DNA of 45,358 nucleotides from JBCDBL01 sp039183635 (GTDB lineage: Bacteria; Pseudomonadota; Alphaproteobacteria; Caulobacterales; Parvularculaceae), in NCBI GenBank assembly GCA_039183635.1, contig JBCDBL010000011.1:1-45358 (forward strand), written 5' to 3'. Below are positions 42,331 through 45,358 of the stretch, one piece after another (positions within the stretch are counted from its first letter, which is position 1; each line of letters starts with the position of its first letter). The position numbers and the translations under genes were made by a program. Under the pieces are notes generated by a model. The model was not told the DNA's origin. It saw nothing but the letters and a program-made list of their open reading frames with translations, and did not search any database.

Positions 42331-43704
42331 TTATGCCGCGTTTTGTGTTTTGCCGGTTTTCGTTTTGGGAACCGGACGCATCAAAAACGCCGGAACATGG
42401 TCGCCGAGCCCGACGATTTGTTCTTCCGACTCAGATTTGCGTCCACGCCGCTTGCGCGGCGCAGGGGTGTCGGTTGAGGCGGAGGTGTCCTCTTTTGGGG
42501 CGCCTTGGCTGCGGCGATTGGGATTTTTGGCCCGACGGCGCGATGGCCTGCTGTCCGAAGCGTCCATATTTTCAAAAACGCCGTCGAGGGCAAGTTCATC
42601 GATTTGTGCGCCGGTCATGTCGAGAATGGCGGCGTAGGCCTTTTTATCGTCCGGCGCGACCAGCATGAACGCGGCGCCCGACCGGCCGGCGCGTCCCGTG
42701 CGTCCAATGCGATGAACATAGTCTTCGGCATGGATCGGCACGTCAAAATTGAATACATGGGAGACATCTGGAATATCCAGGCCCCGGGCGGCGACGTCGG
42801 ATGCGACGAGAAGCTTCAACTCGCCCGATCGGAAACGTTCAAGGGTTTGCATCCGATACGCCTGCGGCAGATCGCCATGGATCGGCGCGGCGTTATAGTC
42901 GTATTTCTGTAATGACTTGGCGACGACGTCCACAGTTCGCTTTCGATTGCAGAAGATGATGCCGTTTTTGATTTCTTCGCGATCGATAAGCGCGCGCAGC
43001 CCCACCCGTTTCGCCCGGGCGTCATCTGTAGGCACACGAACGATTTTCTGTGTCACTGTTTCAGCCGTGGTCGCCTGGCGGGCGACTTCGACACGTACAG
43101 GGTTTTGTAGGAATTGATTGGTGATCCGCTGAATTTCAGGCGGCATTGTAGCGGAGAAGAACAGTGTTTGGCGCGTGAACGGGGTCAATTTGAAAATACG
43201 CTCAATGTCGGGAATGAAACCCATGTCGAGCATTCGGTCGGCCTCGTCCACCACCATGATCTGAACGCCGGTCAGCAAAAGCTTGCCGCGTTCAAAATGG
43301 TCGAGGAGGCGGCCTGGCGTTGCGATAAGCACATCGACGCCGCGGTCGAGCTTCATGTCCTGGTCGCCGAAGGAAACCCCGCCGATCAAGAGCGCCATCG
43401 AAAGTTTATGATATTTGCCGTAAGTCTCGAAATTCTCGGAGACTTGCGCCGCGAGCTCCCGGGTGGGCGCGAGGATGAGGGAGCGCGGCATCCGCGCCCT
43501 CGCTCGCCCCTTAGACAGGCGCTCGATCATTGGCAATGTGAAGGAAGCTGTCTTTCCGGTGCCGGTCTGGGCGATGCCGAGCACGTCCCGGCCGGCGACG
43601 GCGTGGGGAATAGCTTCGGCCTGTATCGGCGTGGGATTTTCGTATCCCGTCTCTGCGACGGCTTTCAGAACGTCCGGCCCAAGGCCGAGGTCGTTGAATG
43701 ACAT
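42331..43704 (-). CDS. rhlE: DEAD-box RNA helicase, RhlE type
   Basis: A 457-residue ATP-dependent RNA helicase. The motifs run in order: Q motif (YENPTPIQAEAIP), AQTGTGKT, PTRELA, GG, TPGR, DEAD (VVDEADRMLDMGF), SAT, then the second RecA domain with IIFCNRKRTVD, RGLD and HRIGRTGRAGR. The last 85 residues form a basic disordered tail (RRRAKNPNRRS, RKRRGRK). RhlE-type helicases unwind structured RNA, assist ribosome assembly and can join the RNase E degradosome, whose scaffold is also encoded here. The ATG at 43704 has no Shine-Dalgarno nearby and lies 13 nt after a terminator-like hairpin. Confidence 0.95.
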   Translation of the reverse strand: MSFNDLGLGPDVLKAVAETGYENPTPIQAEAIPHAVAGRDVLGIAQTGTGKTASFTLPMIERLSKGRARARMPRSLILAPTRELAAQVSENFETYGKYHKLSMALLIGGVSFGDQDMKLDRGVDVLIATPGRLLDHFERGKLLLTGVQIMVVDEADRMLDMGFIPDIERIFKLTPFTRQTLFFSATMPPEIQRITNQFLQNPVRVEVARQATTAETVTQKIVRVPTDDARAKRVGLRALIDREEIKNGIIFCNRKRTVDVVAKSLQKYDYNAAPIHGDLPQAYRMQTLERFRSGELKLLVASDVAARGLDIPDVSHVFNFDVPIHAEDYVHRIGRTGRAGRSGAAFMLVAPDDKKAYAAILDMTGAQIDELALDGVFENMDASDSRPSRRRAKNPNRRSQGAPKEDTSASTDTPAPRKRRGRKSESEEQIVGLGDHVPAFLMRPVPKTKTGKTQNAA

Positions 43705-43716
43705 ATGCGTTTACAC

Positions 43717-43759
43717 AAAAAAGGCGGAGGAAAAACACAACGCCCCACTTCCTCCGCCT
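43717..43759 (-). terminator. Terminator-like hairpin in the rhlE leader
   Basis: AGGCGGAGGAA (43722-43732) and TTCCTCCGCCT (43749-43759) form an 11-bp stem with a 16-nt loop. On the minus strand it is followed directly by TTTTTT (43717-43722), only about 13 nt before the rhlE start codon. This is either an attenuator for rhlE or the terminator of an unseen upstream transcript. Confidence 0.65.
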
Positions 43760-44077
43760 GTCCTGGGAAGCGATGCGCGTAAGGCATTCGGTCGATTTGA
43801 AAAAGCCCCGCTTTGGGTTCGTCTTACATGGCCGCGGCCGATGAGCCGGGATGCGTCCCCATTGTGCGAAGCTTGCGACGTCCGAAACGCCGCATAGCGC
43901 TGCTATTCAAGCTTTGCGCCAACTTTATGCGCTGCAACATAGGGATTCGCTTTCAAAAGTCAAACAGATGCGTGCGGCGCAGAGTATGTATTCGCGATCT
44001 TCTGTTTACAGGGGGATGAACGCCCTGTACCCGATATGAACTTTTTCTTTCAATGATAGAGTTTTACGAGGCGTTAC
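43760..44077. other. Gene-free region before the TonB receptor gene
   Basis: Together with the adjoining hairpin this leaves 373 bp without a gene. No good coding frame was recognised. ACAGGG/CCCTGT (44008-44013, 44023-44028) is a perfect 6-bp inverted repeat about 50 nt before the receptor start and may be an operator. No convincing -35/-10 pair was found, and no cobalamin-riboswitch or TPP-riboswitch core is visible. Confidence 0.45.
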
Positions 44078-45358
44078 ATGAGGTGTTTTTATAAAAGTAT
44101 TGCAACCGTTGCAGTGCTGACTGTGGCGGCGCCCGTAACGGCTAATTCGACGAACAGCGAGGGCGCGGAAGATACGATTGTCGTGACCGCCACTCTTCGT
44201 CCGGAGGCGTTTCAGAATGTGCCGGCGAGCTTCGTCGTTTTGTCCGGCGACCGTTTCGCCGGCGCCAACGCCTTTGACGGCGCGGAGGAAGTAACGCAAC
44301 TGTTGTCCGGCGTTCAAGCAGCGGTCGCCAACGGAACGCAGGTCGCCTTTCAAATCCGCGGCGTCGGCGCGGTGGACCATCAAGCGCTCACGCCTACGGC
44401 GGCGGCGGTCTATATGGACGGCGTTTATCTCGCCACGAACGTGCAGACCGGATTGTTCCTGTACGATGTTGAGCGGGCCGAGATCCTGAAAGGCCCGCAG
44501 GGGACATTGTATGGCCGCAACGCCTCGGGCGGGGCCATTCATTTCATCTCCGCGCGCCCGTCCGAGGATCAAACCTCTTACCTTTCCGCGTCCTACGGCC
44601 GGTTTGACCGCATCGATGTGAAGGGCGCTGTCGGCGAGCGCTTGAGCGACACGGTTTCCGTGCGCCTCGCGGGCCGATATTTTTCCCAAGATCCCGTTCT
44701 CGACAATGTTCAGGCCGACCCGGCTTTTCCGCGGGGGCCTGAGGACGCCGGCGGCGTGCGCGATGAATTCGGTGTACGTGGTTCGCTTTTATGGTCGGCA
44801 GGGGAGGCGACGGACGTGTTGTTCCGCGTTCATTACGAAGAGGACAATGGCGTCAACCCCGCGCCGCGCAATCTCAGCCTGGATGTCGACGACCACGATA
44901 TCTCCGTCGGCGGCGACGGCGTGCAAGATACCGACAATGAATTTTTTGGCGCATCGGTGGAGGCGACGTCACAGTGGCGGGGTTGGGACGTCTTCTCCCT
45001 TACCGCAGTGGAGGGATACAATCAGCAGTACGGGTTCGATTTTGACGGCAGCCAGGCGCCGTTTGGCGACCCGACCCTGAACGCCAACTTGCGTTACGAC
45101 CGCGATTTCCTGCAGGCAAGTCAGGAGGTGCGCCTGCGCAAGTCCTGGGACAGGGTCGACGTCCTGATCGGTCTTATGGGCGCCATTGAGGATTTCGAAC
45201 AGGAATATCTCATCTGGTGCGGCGAGCTTGACCCCGCGACGTTGATCGGCGATTGCGGCTATGTGGGCGCGCCCGGCCGTGTCGGGGGGGGGGGGGCGGC
45301 GCCCCCCGCCCACCCCCCGCCGCAGACCGCCAAACAAAAACACCCCCCCCCCCCCCCC
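44078..45358 (+). CDS. TonB-dependent outer-membrane receptor, 5' part
   Basis: Open at the window end. A signal peptide (residues 1-22, ending PVTA-NS) is followed by a TonB-box-like DTIVVTA. The plug domain then runs to about residue 165, with FQNVPASFVVLSGDRF, FQIRGVGAVDH, VYMDGVYLA, DVERAEILKGPQGTLYGRNASGGAIHF. After that, beta-barrel strands typical of the family begin. ATG 44078 has GAGG 6 nt upstream. The ligand is unknown; the wording of the plug resembles the large group of sugar, siderophore or polymer receptors in this class. From about 45282 the sequence is homopolymer C/G, so the last 25 codons are unreliable. Confidence 0.9.
   Translation, partial: MRCFYKSIATVAVLTVAAPVTANSTNSEGAEDTIVVTATLRPEAFQNVPASFVVLSGDRFAGANAFDGAEEVTQLLSGVQAAVANGTQVAFQIRGVGAVDHQALTPTAAAVYMDGVYLATNVQTGLFLYDVERAEILKGPQGTLYGRNASGGAIHFISARPSEDQTSYLSASYGRFDRIDVKGAVGERLSDTVSVRLAGRYFSQDPVLDNVQADPAFPRGPEDAGGVRDEFGVRGSLLWSAGEATDVLFRVHYEEDNGVNPAPRNLSLDVDDHDISVGGDGVQDTDNEFFGASVEATSQWRGWDVFSLTAVEGYNQQYGFDFDGSQAPFGDPTLNANLRYDRDFLQASQEVRLRKSWDRVDVLIGLMGAIEDFEQEYLIWCGELDPATLIGDCGYVGAPGRVGGGGAAPPAHPPPQTAKQKHPPPPP
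45282..45358. other. Homopolymer-rich, probably low-quality contig end
   Basis: The last 77 bases consist of a run of 12 or more G, several C runs and a terminal run of C, joined by short mixed pieces. This breaks the codon pattern of the receptor gene, whose translation becomes Gly then Pro repeats. It looks like sequencing or assembly error rather than biology. Confidence 0.8.

Noticed and set aside
43813..44039. Short ORFs before the TonB receptor
   Set aside because: No ribosome site, no recognisable domain, and overlapping frames; they look like chance open frames in a GC-rich gap.

Overview
The window looks like chromosomal DNA from an alphaproteobacterium: GC-rich, dense coding, an RNase E whose S1 domain is split by a long acidic insert and which ends in a GWW tail, a cobaltochelatase CobT, and the suf gene order rrf2/iscR-nifS-like-sufB-sufC-sufD-sufS-sufT-sufA. 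A member of the Caulobacterales/Parvularculales/Hyphomonas-like groups is my guess; the order cannot be fixed from this sequence alone. Most of the window is core genome. I found no prophage, insertion sequence, CRISPR array, tRNA or rRNA.

Layout. 1-230: a nested palindromic intergenic repeat. 230-5003: an HxlR regulator, a small secreted protein, a PCu(A)C copper chaperone, an esterase-like phytase-family protein and cobT. 5156-7939: a nitronate monooxygenase, a hotdog thioesterase and an MscS-type channel. 8005-10445: a GT2/GT39 pair, probably a lipid-linked sugar synthase and its membrane transferase. 10641-14523: a c-type cytochrome and rne. 15262-19578: cell-wall genes (AmiC-type amidase and PBP1A). 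19777-20887: prfB with its programmed +1 frameshift. 21059-21820: a TipA-like MerR regulator. 22535-24497: a bactofilin and an M23 peptidase that overlap. 24676-25958: a DUF455 ferritin-like protein coupled to a BCP peroxiredoxin. 26188-32152: a large AsmA/YhdP-like protein, tyrS and anmK. 32153-32835: an AT-richer islet with a lone XRE regulator and a possible 26-codon ORF, the most accessory-looking stretch. 32836-41126: an alpha/beta hydrolase and the complete suf operon behind a candidate iron-responsive operator. 41129-43704: a GGDEF protein and a RhlE-type helicase with a terminator-like hairpin just before its start codon. 44078-end: the 5' part of a TonB-dependent receptor, running into homopolymer sequence that looks like a low-quality contig end.

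How the genes relate. There are three themes. The first is envelope growth: AmiC, PBP1A, bactofilin plus M23 peptidase, AnmK for muropeptide recycling, the YhdP-like protein, MscS and the GT pair. The second is RNA and translation: RNase E, RhlE, RF2 and TyrRS. The third is metals and redox: suf operon, PCu(A)C, CobT, cytochrome c, BCP and the TonB receptor. The intergenic regions also carry several families of palindromic repeats with recognisable second copies inside the window.

I did not find a convincing new multi-gene system. The best leads are regulatory or structural: the rhlE leader hairpin, the TGA-N9-TCA palindrome before the suf operon, the overlapping bactofilin/M23 pair, the XRE islet and the repeat families. 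Functions are inferred from motifs read by eye; no database search was run.
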